Positions 35,062 through 45,066 of a stretch of DNA of 64,000 bases are shown one piece after another (position 1 is the first letter of the stretch; the number at the start of each line of letters is the position of its first letter). A model generated the notes under the pieces. That model had not been told where the DNA came from and ran no database searches. It worked only from the letters and a program-made list of their open reading frames with translations. The stretch comes from Laspinema sp. D2d (GTDB taxonomy: Bacteria > Cyanobacteriota > Cyanobacteriia > Cyanobacteriales > Laspinemataceae). The position numbers were made by a program, and so were the translations under genes. The stretch lies in the NCBI RefSeq assembly GCF_025370755.1, contig NZ_JAMXFC010000002.1:1-64000 (forward strand). Direction: 5' to 3'.

Positions 35062-37860
35062 ATGAAAAAAAATTATTCACCCAAAGCAGTTTGTTTTATT
35101 ATATTCAATCGACCTAAAACGACTGAGAGAGTATTTGAATTAATTCGGCAAGCCAAACCTCATCAGTTATTAGTCATTGCTGATGGCCCTCGCCGAGATC
35201 GTCCCGGAGAAGCAGAAAAATGTATAGAGGTAAGGGGAATAATAAATCGGGTTGACTGGGATTGCGAAGTTTTGACTAATTATGCTGAGAAAAATCTAGG
35301 GTGTCGGGAAAGAATTTTTAGCGGACTAGATTGGGTATTTACTCTGGTTGAAGAAGCCATTATTTTAGAAGATGACTGTCTTCCTCATCCAAGTTTCTTT
35401 CCTTTCTGTTGGGAATTATTACAAATATACCGGGATAACGAGAAAATTATGGCGATTTCCGGAGATAATTTTCAGTTTGAACACCCACATAAAGATGACA
35501 GTTACTACTTTTCTCGATATGCACATTCTTGGGGTTGGGCAACATGGCGTCGAGCATGGCAGCATTATGATAACAAAATGACACTTTGGCCGAAAGTTCG
35601 AGAGGGAAATTGGCTTGAAGATATTCTGCAAGACCAGCACGCAAGTCGTTGCTGGTCACATATTTTTCAAAATGTTTACGATCGCGAAATAGATACCTGG
35701 GATTATCCTTGGCAATTTTGTTGTTGGGCCCAAGGAGGATTAACAATTCTCCCGAATGTTAATTTAGTTTCTAATATCGGCTTTACAGCAGAAGCCACTC
35801 ACACCCAAGGTAGTAACACCCTAGGAAATTTGCCCACAGAGGCGATGGTGTTTCCCCTTAAGCACCCTCATTTTATAATTCGCGACCATCAAGCCGATGA
35901 GTTTACCGAAAAAACTATGTTTAGCGGACAAATTCAAGTGAATCATAATCAGGGTCAACTTACCCTGATTCAACAAGCGATCGCCAGCCTGAATGATGGC
36001 AATAATGCAGAAGCCTTGGATAGATTTGAGAAGGCGATCGCCGTTCACCCAGATATTCCCCACCTTAATTATGGGAAGGCTATCGCGTTGTTACGCTTGG
36101 GACGTCCGAAAGCGGCGGTAGATACGCTGAATCAGTTATTAACTCTAATACCTGACCACAAAAAAGCCCAGTTATTGCTAGGCGAAATTTGGCCTGGGGT
36201 TGTGGGTGATTTCCTAAAAAAAGCCAGCCAAGCACTAAATGGCGATCGCCATGAAGAAGCATTTCATTTACTGAACCAAGCTAAAGCTTTAAAGCAACCT
36301 ACAATCGGCCAGGATTATTTGCGTTCCCTTTATTTTCTCCGAGTAAACCAACTGGCATCCGCCCTAGAATGCCTGTATGAAGAACTTCGATATTTCCGTA
36401 GAAATACTGAAGCTCGGGAACTTTTGGATAAACTTGTAGAGCAATACCCGCAACTGGTGTCGGGAGAGATCGAAGATGCAGAATTTCAGGAGTTATTCCA
36501 AGTTGTTCGTCCCTATACGATGTTGAGCGAAGCTCGGTTATATTCTCTATTTTCTCTGGCAAAATACATTTGTTTGCAAAATATTCCCGGTAATTTTGTG
36601 GAGTGTGGCGTTGCTGGGGGAGGGTCCACGGGTTTACTAGCCAGTGTTATCAAACGTTATACAAAGCAACGTCGTTGGCTGTATGCTTTTGATTCTTTTG
36701 ATGGAATGCCAGTCCCTACAGATGCCGATCAGTTCAATGGCATTCCTGCCGACGCCACCGGCTGGGGAACTGGCACTTGTGCAGCTCCAGAAACCAGCGT
36801 TGTGGAGATTTGCCATAAACTAGGGGTTTTGGATATTGTTCAAACCGTCAAAGGTTATTTTCAAAATACTTTACCAACAGTCCGCAATGCCATTGGCATG
36901 ATTTCCCTGTTACACATGGATGGCGATTGGTATGAATCGACCAAAAGCATTTTGGATAATTTATACGATCGCATCGTCAATGAAGGTATTATTCAGGTTG
37001 ACGATTATGGTCATTGGCCGGGGTGTCGTCAAGCGATTCACGAATTTGAAAAAGAACGTAAAATTAAGTTTGATTTTCATCCGATTGACGGAACCGGAGT
37101 CTGGTGTAACTGTCGAGAAAAATTTCCCATCAATCCCCTATTCCCCCCCGAATTAGTTCAGGAATTTATAGAAGACGATCCGGTTAATCATGGTCTGAAC
37201 AGCCAAATGTCATGTAATGAACGCTTTCAGTTATATTACGTTTTGCGAAATTTGATACCCAAAGTCTCCTCGCTTTCACGGTTTGTAGAGATCGGATCTT
37301 TTGCGGGAAGTTCTCTATTTCTAACATGGCGAGCTTTTAAACGGATTGCTAACCCATTTCACGGATTTGCGGTAGAACCTGGAGGACAACCTCAGCTATA
37401 CGAAGTTCTTAAAAACTTGGAACTAGATGTGACCCATCTGCCGATGTTCTCCCATCAAGCTGCTCCTGAATTACAGGCTATCTTCGAGCGAGACAGCAAC
37501 CTACCCATAGTCATTTTTATTGATGGTGATCATAGCTACGAAGGAGTACGAAAAGATGTTTTGGATTATTATCCACTTCTGGCACCTGGAGGACTCTTAG
37601 TGTTTCACGACTATTTACCACCGCTCAATGATGAAAATCGAGATGCCATCTTTTTTCATCACGGATTGGAGAAAGAACCGGGAATTAGGCAAGCCTGTCA
37701 GGAATTAATGGAAAATACTTATGGGTGTGAAGTGATAGATATTCCGTTATTATATCCCACGGATCCCACCCAAACTCAAGCTCAACTTCCCATTATCCCT
37801 GGGGTTTTTTCTACTCTTCGGGTATATCGCAAGCCTATTCATGAAAATACTGAATTATGA
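35062..37860 (+). CDS. Four-part fusion: glycosyltransferase - TPR - TylF methyltransferase - second methyltransferase
   Basis: 932 residues. Residues 1-280 form a GT-A type glycosyltransferase (AVCFIIFNRPKTTERVF; acidic metal motif ILEDDCLPH near 105; HSWGWATWRRAW). Residues 295-470 are TPR-like helices. Residues about 485-690 are a TylF/MycF-type sugar O-methyltransferase (FVECGVAGGGSTG near 511, LLHMDGDWYES near 617, IIQVDDYGHWPG near 643). Residues 735-932 are a second class I methyltransferase (FVEIGSFAGSS near 740, VIFIDGDHSYEG near 817). One protein could add a sugar and methylate it. Its stop overlaps the next start by ATGA, so the two are coupled. Confidence 0.85.
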   Translation: MKKNYSPKAVCFIIFNRPKTTERVFELIRQAKPHQLLVIADGPRRDRPGEAEKCIEVRGIINRVDWDCEVLTNYAEKNLGCRERIFSGLDWVFTLVEEAIILEDDCLPHPSFFPFCWELLQIYRDNEKIMAISGDNFQFEHPHKDDSYYFSRYAHSWGWATWRRAWQHYDNKMTLWPKVREGNWLEDILQDQHASRCWSHIFQNVYDREIDTWDYPWQFCCWAQGGLTILPNVNLVSNIGFTAEATHTQGSNTLGNLPTEAMVFPLKHPHFIIRDHQADEFTEKTMFSGQIQVNHNQGQLTLIQQAIASLNDGNNAEALDRFEKAIAVHPDIPHLNYGKAIALLRLGRPKAAVDTLNQLLTLIPDHKKAQLLLGEIWPGVVGDFLKKASQALNGDRHEEAFHLLNQAKALKQPTIGQDYLRSLYFLRVNQLASALECLYEELRYFRRNTEARELLDKLVEQYPQLVSGEIEDAEFQELFQVVRPYTMLSEARLYSLFSLAKYICLQNIPGNFVECGVAGGGSTGLLASVIKRYTKQRRWLYAFDSFDGMPVPTDADQFNGIPADATGWGTGTCAAPETSVVEICHKLGVLDIVQTVKGYFQNTLPTVRNAIGMISLLHMDGDWYESTKSILDNLYDRIVNEGIIQVDDYGHWPGCRQAIHEFEKERKIKFDFHPIDGTGVWCNCREKFPINPLFPPELVQEFIEDDPVNHGLNSQMSCNERFQLYYVLRNLIPKVSSLSRFVEIGSFAGSSLFLTWRAFKRIANPFHGFAVEPGGQPQLYEVLKNLELDVTHLPMFSHQAAPELQAIFERDSNLPIVIFIDGDHSYEGVRKDVLDYYPLLAPGGLLVFHDYLPPLNDENRDAIFFHHGLEKEPGIRQACQELMENTYGCEVIDIPLLYPTDPTQTQAQLPIIPGVFSTLRVYRKPIHENTEL

Positions 37861-39914
37861 AACCTATTAAAATTCTTCATATCATTCAATCATTGGGCAT
37901 TGGCGGGGCCGCATTGTCTATGATGGCAACAGCTAAGTATTCCTCTGAGAGTGGGCAGTTTAAGCATAGCGTCATTTCATTAGCTCCTGGTATGCCGGAT
38001 GCCCTTGAAAAGGTCACCAAAGCGGGAATGATGGTAATTAATGCGCCTGACAGGGAAACGCTTGTGCAGGAAATAGAAACCGCAGATATCGTCCAAATTC
38101 ATTTTTGGAATAATCCTCAGCTTTATGAATTTCTGCGGTCACCACTACCCGAAATGCGCCTACTTATGTGGTTTCATATTGCAGGCGATCGCCCGCCCCA
38201 AGTCATCACGGAAAAGTTGGTCGGGTTCTCAGATTTTGCCATTGCCTGCAATCCCTACTCCTATGAGTTACCTGTGTTTCACAGTCTTCCAACGGAAGTT
38301 AGATTGCACAAAATTGGTATGGTTTATGATGGAACAGATTTTGAGCGATTGTCTAACTTGCAACCCCAACCTCACGACAGCTTTAATGTCGGCTACATTG
38401 GCACTGTTAACTTAGCCAAAATGCACCCCAATTATGTCCCGATGAGTGCAGCGATCAATATTCCAAATGTCCGGTTTATTGTTTGTGGGGGTCCTTTCCA
38501 AAGTTATTTCAAGCAGCAAGCAGGACTTTTAGGCGCTGCGGACCGATTTGAATTTAGGGGGTTTGTTGAAGATATCAAATCCGTATTAGAGAATTTAGAT
38601 ATTTACGGCTATCCCGTTGGCGAGGATACTTATGCAGCTGCAGAGTTAAATTTGCAAGAAGCCATGTTCGCTGGAGTTCCCCCTGTCGTCTTCCCATACG
38701 GGGGCATAAAACGATTGGTGTCTAATGACTATACGGGCTTAATTGTCCACAGTGAATTAGAGTACAAACAGGCTATTGAATATTTATATCATCATCCTGA
38801 AGAACGGGCGCGCTTGGGAGGTAATGCACGGGAATATGCTAAACAAATTTTTGGGGCAGAAAATGCAGCGAAGAAACTTAATCCCATCTACGAAAAACTG
38901 ATAGAATTTCCTAAGAGCGATCGCCCTTGGGGGGTGATGATGGGCTATCGTCAAGTTGACCAACTCATTTCTCTTGAAGATGTGACAGGAAAGGCCAAAC
39001 AACTTTCTGGAGCAGAATGTTTTATTGAATCTTTGGGCGATACGGCTCCTGAATTTAAAGTCAGTCAGACTTCGGACAACATTGAAGAGTTATTTGAGGC
39101 AGATCGCAAAATTGCTAACTCTTCCACATTGTTGGCAACTGGAGAAGGCGGAATTTCCCAATATCAAGATTATTACAAAAATGATGGTTACCTAATGTTC
39201 TGGTGGGGATTGAGATACCAATGGCAAGGAAAGTATGATGCTGCCCTTACAGAATTTATCAAAGCCATTAACTTAGGTTGTAATCACTGGCGGATTGGGT
39301 GGTATGTGGCGCAAATAGCCCTAAAGGTGAATAACATTGCTTTAGCAAAACAATCAATCAGTGAAGTGATTCGTGCTGTGCCAGATTTTGCTGAAGCCCA
39401 GGAATTGCTTGAATTGATAGAATTGATGTTCCGTTCAGGGCATCTTTCAGAAAAAGAAGAGATTGAATTTACTAACAATCTGAGATTAAGAGCGGTTAAC
39501 TTAATTATTTTTCCAGACTGGAGTCAGCCGGAAGAGCCTCTGCTTGAGGAATTGGCGAGTGTTATTCGGGCGATCGCCACTCACCCCGACAAAAGTGTGA
39601 TGACTCTTCTGATAGATACTAATAATATTACAGAGGAAGAGGTAGATGCCGCAGTATCAGGAGTAATTATGAGTCTTTTGATGGAAGAAGAATTAGACAT
39701 AGAGGATGGCCCTGATATTTCTGTGGTTACAGAATTAACCGAAACCGAGTGGAAAGCACTATTACCTCGTGTTCATGGTAAAATATTGATGAAAAATGAG
39801 AATAAGGAGACCACGGTGCGGATTCAAGCCGAAAATCTCCTCCCATACCCTTTAGAGAGCCTGAGCGATCGGCGAGTTGTCAGGGGAGAAGATGGCGCGT
39901 GGATGCTGCGATAA
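37857..39914 (+). CDS. GT4-like glycosyltransferase with TPR and shared C-terminal module
   Basis: 685 residues. Residues 1-350 are a GT-B glycosyltransferase (HIIQSLGIGGAALSM; later EAMFAGVPPVVFPYGGIKRLV). Residues 430-530 contain TPR-like repeats (GKYDAALTEFIKAINLGCNHW). Residues about 545-665 carry the same module as the first gene of the cluster (IIFPDWSQPEEPLL, then LLIDTNNITEEEVDAA, then a stretch ending LTETEWKALLPRVHGKIL). It starts inside the stop of the preceding fusion gene (ATGA), implying translational coupling. It probably adds a sugar in the same pathway; the donor and acceptor cannot be read. Confidence 0.85.
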   Translation: MKPIKILHIIQSLGIGGAALSMMATAKYSSESGQFKHSVISLAPGMPDALEKVTKAGMMVINAPDRETLVQEIETADIVQIHFWNNPQLYEFLRSPLPEMRLLMWFHIAGDRPPQVITEKLVGFSDFAIACNPYSYELPVFHSLPTEVRLHKIGMVYDGTDFERLSNLQPQPHDSFNVGYIGTVNLAKMHPNYVPMSAAINIPNVRFIVCGGPFQSYFKQQAGLLGAADRFEFRGFVEDIKSVLENLDIYGYPVGEDTYAAAELNLQEAMFAGVPPVVFPYGGIKRLVSNDYTGLIVHSELEYKQAIEYLYHHPEERARLGGNAREYAKQIFGAENAAKKLNPIYEKLIEFPKSDRPWGVMMGYRQVDQLISLEDVTGKAKQLSGAECFIESLGDTAPEFKVSQTSDNIEELFEADRKIANSSTLLATGEGGISQYQDYYKNDGYLMFWWGLRYQWQGKYDAALTEFIKAINLGCNHWRIGWYVAQIALKVNNIALAKQSISEVIRAVPDFAEAQELLELIELMFRSGHLSEKEEIEFTNNLRLRAVNLIIFPDWSQPEEPLLEELASVIRAIATHPDKSVMTLLIDTNNITEEEVDAAVSGVIMSLLMEEELDIEDGPDISVVTELTETEWKALLPRVHGKILMKNENKETTVRIQAENLLPYPLESLSDRRVVRGEDGAWMLR

Positions 39915-39985
39915 TATAAATATAAACGGGAATGACAAGATTCCCTTCGATACTCAAACTTGCTAGTAGCTGGAGCGTTATTTTT

Positions 39986-41623
39986 ATGAAGAATTCTAGT
40001 TTTTATACTAATTATTGGGAATATGTAAAACAAGTTTCTCCTAATATCAAACCAGAATTTTTGTCTAATCCCGATATCGAGGCAAGCATTAAGAATACAT
40101 CATGGGAAAATCCAACATCGGCTAGAGAACTAAATAATATTGCGGTTTTAGCCTTAATAGAGGCAGAGCAATCCAAGGATTTATCTCTAAAAGAAATGTA
40201 TGTCGAAATTGCCTATGAATCCCTAGTTCAGGGGACAGAGATGGAGGGAGATGACCCTCTTTGTGCGGCACACCTCGCCTTGCTGTTTACCTTGAATGGA
40301 GAAGTAAATGCAGGGATTCCTTTGGCCCTCTCTACTTTCGATGAGGCCATGCAATCTGCTTATGTTGATTTGAAAACAATTGCTCCCAGTATTGCTTACT
40401 TACCATCCCCTTTATTATCAGTTGACTGCACCAGGAATGATCGGTTGAGTGAAGTTTTACAATGTAATAATGGCTATATTCAAACGCTTTGGTTGTTAGA
40501 AGAAGTAATTGAACGATTGGAAATGGAATCAATCGGTCGTCGAGATGTCGTCATTACCTATACAAAAAAAAGAATTGAGTTATTAGAAATAGGTGTTCAA
40601 AAATTATTATTTTATATCTTGCAAAAAATAAATTTTGAACGTCAATTATTTTTTAACACCAAAAGTTTATGTTTTGTAAACAAACTTCAAGAAAAAATTC
40701 CTTTTTTCTTTTCTCCAGAATTAATTCAAACTTTATATTTAATTTTGCGAGAGGCACAAGAAATAGAAGCAGCTAAGTTTTGGAAAAATTTATGTTATCT
40801 TATTAGCGTTTATAATATAGATAGCTTAGAATTAAAATGGACTAACTTGCCCATAGAAAGCCCATTTACTTATCTACCTTTTGAAACAAAATTGCTCTTG
40901 GCGGTTGAACCGACTGGTCGGAGCATGGTTACCAGTATGTTGATTGCACAGGGAGACTGGTTTGAGAAAGAAATGGAGTTTTGGCGTAGTCAAATTAAAC
41001 CAGGGATGACAGTTATTGATGTGGGCGCTAATGTGGGAGTTTATACCTTTAGCGCTGCACACCAGGTCGGTTCAGAGGGTCGTGTACTTGCGATCGAACC
41101 GTTTGGGGGTTGTATTCAATGCTTAGAAGAAAGTTGTAGAGTTAACAATCTTTCCTCCGTTACAATTTGTGCAGGTGCAGCGAGCGATCGCAACGGAACA
41201 GTCAGGTTATCATTGAGTGAGTCGAGTGAATTAAACGAAATCGTAGCGGAAAATATAGGTGATGAAATAGAAACCGGCTCTTATCAAGAAGTTGCCTGCT
41301 TTACTTTGGATAGTCTAATCGAGCGAGAAAATCTGACCCAAGTTGATTTTATGAAAATTGATGCTGAAGGTCACGAACTCGCCGTTTTAGTGGGCAGTGA
41401 CCGTATCTTATCGGAGTTTGCCCCGGTAATTCTTTATGAAAACATCGCCGGGGCGAAAGGAAGTAACCTCCCTGTTGCCAGCTATCTCAAAAGCCGGGGG
41501 TATAAATTATTTCTTTATCGGCCCTACTTACCCGAGTTAGTTCCGATCATAGCCGAGGAAGATTGTCAAGATAATCTGAATATAATTGCTGTTCCCGAAA
41601 GAAAAGTTAATCAATTTTATTAA
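39986..41623 (+). CDS. FkbM-family methyltransferase with helical N-terminal domain
   Basis: 545 residues from the ATG at 39986, preferred to one at 39932 because the extra residues look like untranslated leader. Residues 1-270 are helical and TPR-like, unrecognised. Residues about 315-530 are the FkbM methyltransferase: PGMTVIDVGANVGVYTFS (motif I), AIEPFGGC, and DFMKIDAEGHELAVLVG. FkbM proteins methylate hydroxyls of sugars or polyketides. The combination with an N-terminal helical part, also found in SPINDLY and glycosyltransferase relatives, suggests it acts on a glycan attached to a carrier. Confidence 0.85.
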   Translation: MKNSSFYTNYWEYVKQVSPNIKPEFLSNPDIEASIKNTSWENPTSARELNNIAVLALIEAEQSKDLSLKEMYVEIAYESLVQGTEMEGDDPLCAAHLALLFTLNGEVNAGIPLALSTFDEAMQSAYVDLKTIAPSIAYLPSPLLSVDCTRNDRLSEVLQCNNGYIQTLWLLEEVIERLEMESIGRRDVVITYTKKRIELLEIGVQKLLFYILQKINFERQLFFNTKSLCFVNKLQEKIPFFFSPELIQTLYLILREAQEIEAAKFWKNLCYLISVYNIDSLELKWTNLPIESPFTYLPFETKLLLAVEPTGRSMVTSMLIAQGDWFEKEMEFWRSQIKPGMTVIDVGANVGVYTFSAAHQVGSEGRVLAIEPFGGCIQCLEESCRVNNLSSVTICAGAASDRNGTVRLSLSESSELNEIVAENIGDEIETGSYQEVACFTLDSLIERENLTQVDFMKIDAEGHELAVLVGSDRILSEFAPVILYENIAGAKGSNLPVASYLKSRGYKLFLYRPYLPELVPIIAEEDCQDNLNIIAVPERKVNQFY

Positions 41624-41674
41624 GATTGATTAACTTGACCGTCAAAGTATCTTACAATTAAAGGATTTTACTTC

Positions 41675-42685
41675 ATGTCTTTAGTGATTGAAAGCTTAAA
41701 GAAAAGTTGTCATTTAGACCGAATTTACATGACAGTCTGTAACGTGGGATCTCGGAAATTAAGCCCGGAAGATGACTATGGAAACTTAGGATGGAGCATA
41801 TTTGCCCCCAATCTGAGCATTTATGGATTTGACGCTGATGCTGATGCTTGTGATGAAGCCAATGCTGATTTAGAATCTCGTCAAGTTAATTGGAATGAGC
41901 AACATATTCCCTTGGTATTGGGAAAATCAGTGGGTGAAGCAACACTGTACGTTACCAAGAATCCCATGTGTAGTTCCCTGTATTTACCCAAAGAATCTTA
42001 CTTACAATCATTCCACCAGCTTCCAGAAGTTGCGAGTTTAGATTTTTCCATAGAAATTGAAACCACTACTCTCGATAAATTTTGTCAATCCGAAGCCATT
42101 GAGGAAATAGATTTTATTACCCTAGATGTCCAAGGTGCCGAACTGGAGATATTGGAAGGCGCATCTCAGATTATCTCTAAAAGCGTTTTGGCGGTTCAAG
42201 CAGAAGTGTGGTTTTCTGAAGTTTATGTCAATCAACCGCTTTTTGCTGAAGTAGATAGTTATCTCAGAAGTCAAGGTTTTACTCTGTTTACTTTGAAAGG
42301 GGGTTGTCGAGTTCGGGCGCGATCGCCGATTACCTCAACGGCTAACTCTGGTCAACTACTTTGGGGAGACGCTTTTTACTTGCGAGATTTACTTCAAGAA
42401 GATATCACGACCCCTTTCAAAACACCGGAAAAACTTTTTAAATTAGCTTGCCTAGCGGATATGCTGGATTTTCCAGACTTTAGTCTGCAATTATTGGAGC
42501 ATTTGACGCTGCACTATGGCAAGAATGACCCATCCTATAATTTTGCAAATAATATCGTTGAAAGTCTGGCACAGCTTCCTGATTTGGCCAATCAGGGTTT
42601 GGATTCTCTTCCGATCATAAAAAATATTCGGAATCATATCACTGGAGACTGGCTTAATTTATTGGGGGATCAGAAAAGTTTGTAA
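41675..42685 (+). CDS. FkbM-family methyltransferase
   Basis: 336 residues. The methyltransferase part (10-235) has a weak motif I (VCNVGSRKLSPEDDYGNLGW), then FGFDADADAC-like acidic loop (YGFDADADACDEA) and the FkbM signature DFITLDVQGAELEILEG at about 147-163. The C-terminal 100 residues are helical and unrecognised. It follows the previous FkbM gene by 51 bp in the same direction, so it is probably the last gene of the unit. Only 19 bp separate it from the convergent OGT-type gene. Confidence 0.82.
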   Translation: MSLVIESLKKSCHLDRIYMTVCNVGSRKLSPEDDYGNLGWSIFAPNLSIYGFDADADACDEANADLESRQVNWNEQHIPLVLGKSVGEATLYVTKNPMCSSLYLPKESYLQSFHQLPEVASLDFSIEIETTTLDKFCQSEAIEEIDFITLDVQGAELEILEGASQIISKSVLAVQAEVWFSEVYVNQPLFAEVDSYLRSQGFTLFTLKGGCRVRARSPITSTANSGQLLWGDAFYLRDLLQEDITTPFKTPEKLFKLACLADMLDFPDFSLQLLEHLTLHYGKNDPSYNFANNIVESLAQLPDLANQGLDSLPIIKNIRNHITGDWLNLLGDQKSL

Positions 42686-42704
42686 TTCTTTATAGCTATT
42701 CCTA

Positions 42705-44909
42705 TCAAACCCGAATACTTTGTAAATAGTTTTCCCACATTTGCTGATAGGCATCTTCCATCTGGCGGGTAAAGTTCTCGGCGTTCCATAAAGGAGCAGT
42801 TTTTCTGGAGTTCATCAGTCGCCAATGAATTTGTTTTCGGAGTTCGGAATCTTTGCCTAGACGAATTCCCCAGTTGATGTATTCTTCCTCCGTCCAGGCA
42901 ATGCCCTCTGTGACTCCAGCATTCATCATCATCGTGTAGCTATTGCGAGCCGCCCATTGTTCGCCCACTCTTGTCACGATGGGGATTCCCATCCACAGGG
43001 TTTCAAAGGTGGTGGTGGCACCGCTATAGGGATAGGTATCGAGTACCACATCCACGATACCTAAGTTAGCGCGGTGAGTTTGTTCAGGTTCATTTGGCAA
43101 AAATCGGAGGCGATCGCGTTCCACTCCTTCTGCATCTGCTAGTTCTCTAAAAAAGTCTTTTATAGTATCTACATCCGGCCAAGTTTTAATTAGGAAGTAG
43201 CTATTTGATACTTCCTTAATAATTTTCAGTTGCGATCGCGCTGTTTCTGGGTGGCGCTTAGAACTGGTTTGACCACTATAATAGACGACTGCATCCGCAG
43301 GAATATCCAAATCCTGCCGTCGTCTAGTGGGTACTCCTACCTCAAACCCATCTACTGCAATATAAGTTTGAGGAAAGCGCCATATTTTTTCACTATAATA
43401 ATCCTCAGCAGAGTCTGGTAACACATAAGGATCTGCCAGATAGTAATCAATTGCTGGAAGTCCCGAAGCATCCAACCCTAACCAGGTAACTTGAATAGGT
43501 GCCGGTTTAAGTGCCATCACCTGATAAGTCGTCTGTAGAGTTAAGCTATCCAGGTCTATTAAGATATCAATTTCATCAGCAACAATTTGAGCAGCAATAT
43601 CCTGACTGTTTGCTCCTAATTTATAGGCCCAGTCAACTTTAGAAAGATACCAGTCTTGGAGCGAATCTCCAGGCTGATAATCTACAAAATAGCCATAAAT
43701 TTCAAACCGCTCATGATCATGATACTGAAATAACCATCGTGCCATCCAACCGACGGAATGTTTTCTCAGACTATTGGATAGATATCCAATCTTCAAAGAC
43801 TTAGTATTGGTTGATTCTCGATCTGGGCGTTGAGGGGGCTGATATCCTTTGGAGAGAGCATAAGTTTGCGCACAACTTTGGAATAACTCAGCCACCTGAT
43901 TCTGAATGGGCCTAGTTCGCCTAGGTTCATCCCAAAAATAAGAAAAATAAAAGGTTGCCGTCAGCAAACGGGATGCTGTGACTGCATCGAGAAATTGTGG
44001 CAGTTGTTGAAGGAAAGAAACGAACATAGACTCCTGCTCTTTCATCCGGGGATAAGCGTCTTCCCACTTTCCCTCAACCAGTAATGCTTTGATGACCTGA
44101 TCGTTCGCAGAAATTTTATCCGGCACCGATTTGCAAAGAGCATAACGCTGGTTAGCAGCTTCTAGGGCTTTTGAATAGTTGCGTTCTTTTTCATAAAAAC
44201 TCGCCAGATGTCCGAAAATTTCTTCGGGATGCGGAGCATTAATCCTTAGACATAATTCGGCTAGAGGGATGGCAATGTCTGTTTCCCCCATTGATAACCC
44301 AATCTTAACCGCTGTCACTAAAACCAGATCGCGAAAGTCCGAATTACCCTCTAAATGAGGCAAACAAACTCCCACAAATTCGCGAGAATAAGGGTGGAGA
44401 GGGGCAAAATCAAATAAGAGTTGTGATATTTTTACCAACAAATTAGGATCTAAATTGCCGGGAGGCATCGCTTCGATCAATGAAGTCAATTGCCATTTTT
44501 CTAATTCCTCATCGGTTAACATTTCTTGCCCGATCGCCAGTTTGATGAGATTCAATAGATTATGAATATCAGTCGGGGCAATTTCCCGGATGTGCTGGCG
44601 AATCAACCAAGCCGCTGACACCTGTTCTAATTCTTCGAGTCTTAACGCTTCTGTGCGCAGTATAGATAGTAATTCCGATGTCCACTCTTCGGTCTGTTCG
44701 TCGGAACCTTCCATCATGCCTAAGAGCCAAGTGGTATGGGCTTCTTCTTCTTTTTCTTGCAACAGTAACATCAGGCCCAAATACCAGCAATGTTCCAGTT
44801 TTTCTGGATTCACTATCATTGCCTGTTCGTACAGTTGGGCGGCCTCGTTATAGTCTCCTTGCATCCAGCTAGAGTAAGCCGTTTGTTCCAAATTCGTTAG
44901 ATTTTCCAT
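42705..44909 (-). CDS. SPINDLY/OGT-type glycosyltransferase (GT41), paralog A
   Basis: 734 residues. TPR repeats fill roughly 1-300 (YNEAAQLYEQAMIVNPEKLEHC). The GT41 catalytic half (370-734) shows LKIGYLSNSLRKHSVGWMARW with the conserved histidine, APIQVTWLGLDASGLPAIDYY, VVYYSGQTSSKRHPE, and DVVLDTYPYSGATTTFETLWMGIPIV. GT41 enzymes attach GlcNAc, fucose or other sugars to Ser/Thr of proteins in the cytoplasm. In bacteria they also modify flagellins and adhesins. It is paralogous with the next gene and close to a type IV pilin gene. Confidence 0.87.
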   Translation of the reverse strand: MENLTNLEQTAYSSWMQGDYNEAAQLYEQAMIVNPEKLEHCWYLGLMLLLQEKEEEAHTTWLLGMMEGSDEQTEEWTSELLSILRTEALRLEELEQVSAAWLIRQHIREIAPTDIHNLLNLIKLAIGQEMLTDEELEKWQLTSLIEAMPPGNLDPNLLVKISQLLFDFAPLHPYSREFVGVCLPHLEGNSDFRDLVLVTAVKIGLSMGETDIAIPLAELCLRINAPHPEEIFGHLASFYEKERNYSKALEAANQRYALCKSVPDKISANDQVIKALLVEGKWEDAYPRMKEQESMFVSFLQQLPQFLDAVTASRLLTATFYFSYFWDEPRRTRPIQNQVAELFQSCAQTYALSKGYQPPQRPDRESTNTKSLKIGYLSNSLRKHSVGWMARWLFQYHDHERFEIYGYFVDYQPGDSLQDWYLSKVDWAYKLGANSQDIAAQIVADEIDILIDLDSLTLQTTYQVMALKPAPIQVTWLGLDASGLPAIDYYLADPYVLPDSAEDYYSEKIWRFPQTYIAVDGFEVGVPTRRRQDLDIPADAVVYYSGQTSSKRHPETARSQLKIIKEVSNSYFLIKTWPDVDTIKDFFRELADAEGVERDRLRFLPNEPEQTHRANLGIVDVVLDTYPYSGATTTFETLWMGIPIVTRVGEQWAARNSYTMMMNAGVTEGIAWTEEEYINWGIRLGKDSELRKQIHWRLMNSRKTAPLWNAENFTRQMEDAYQQMWENYLQSIRV

Positions 44910-45066
44910 CGCTCAAGTAATGCTGATTAGAACTCACCGATGCGCTTTTAACGCGATTAGCTACCCCGGCAACTCTGCTTCATAGTGCTACTATTTAATT
45001 CTATAAATCCGCGAAGCAAAAGAGGGGGTAAGGGTCAGGACAATTCGACCTAGATTTGATCAGGAA

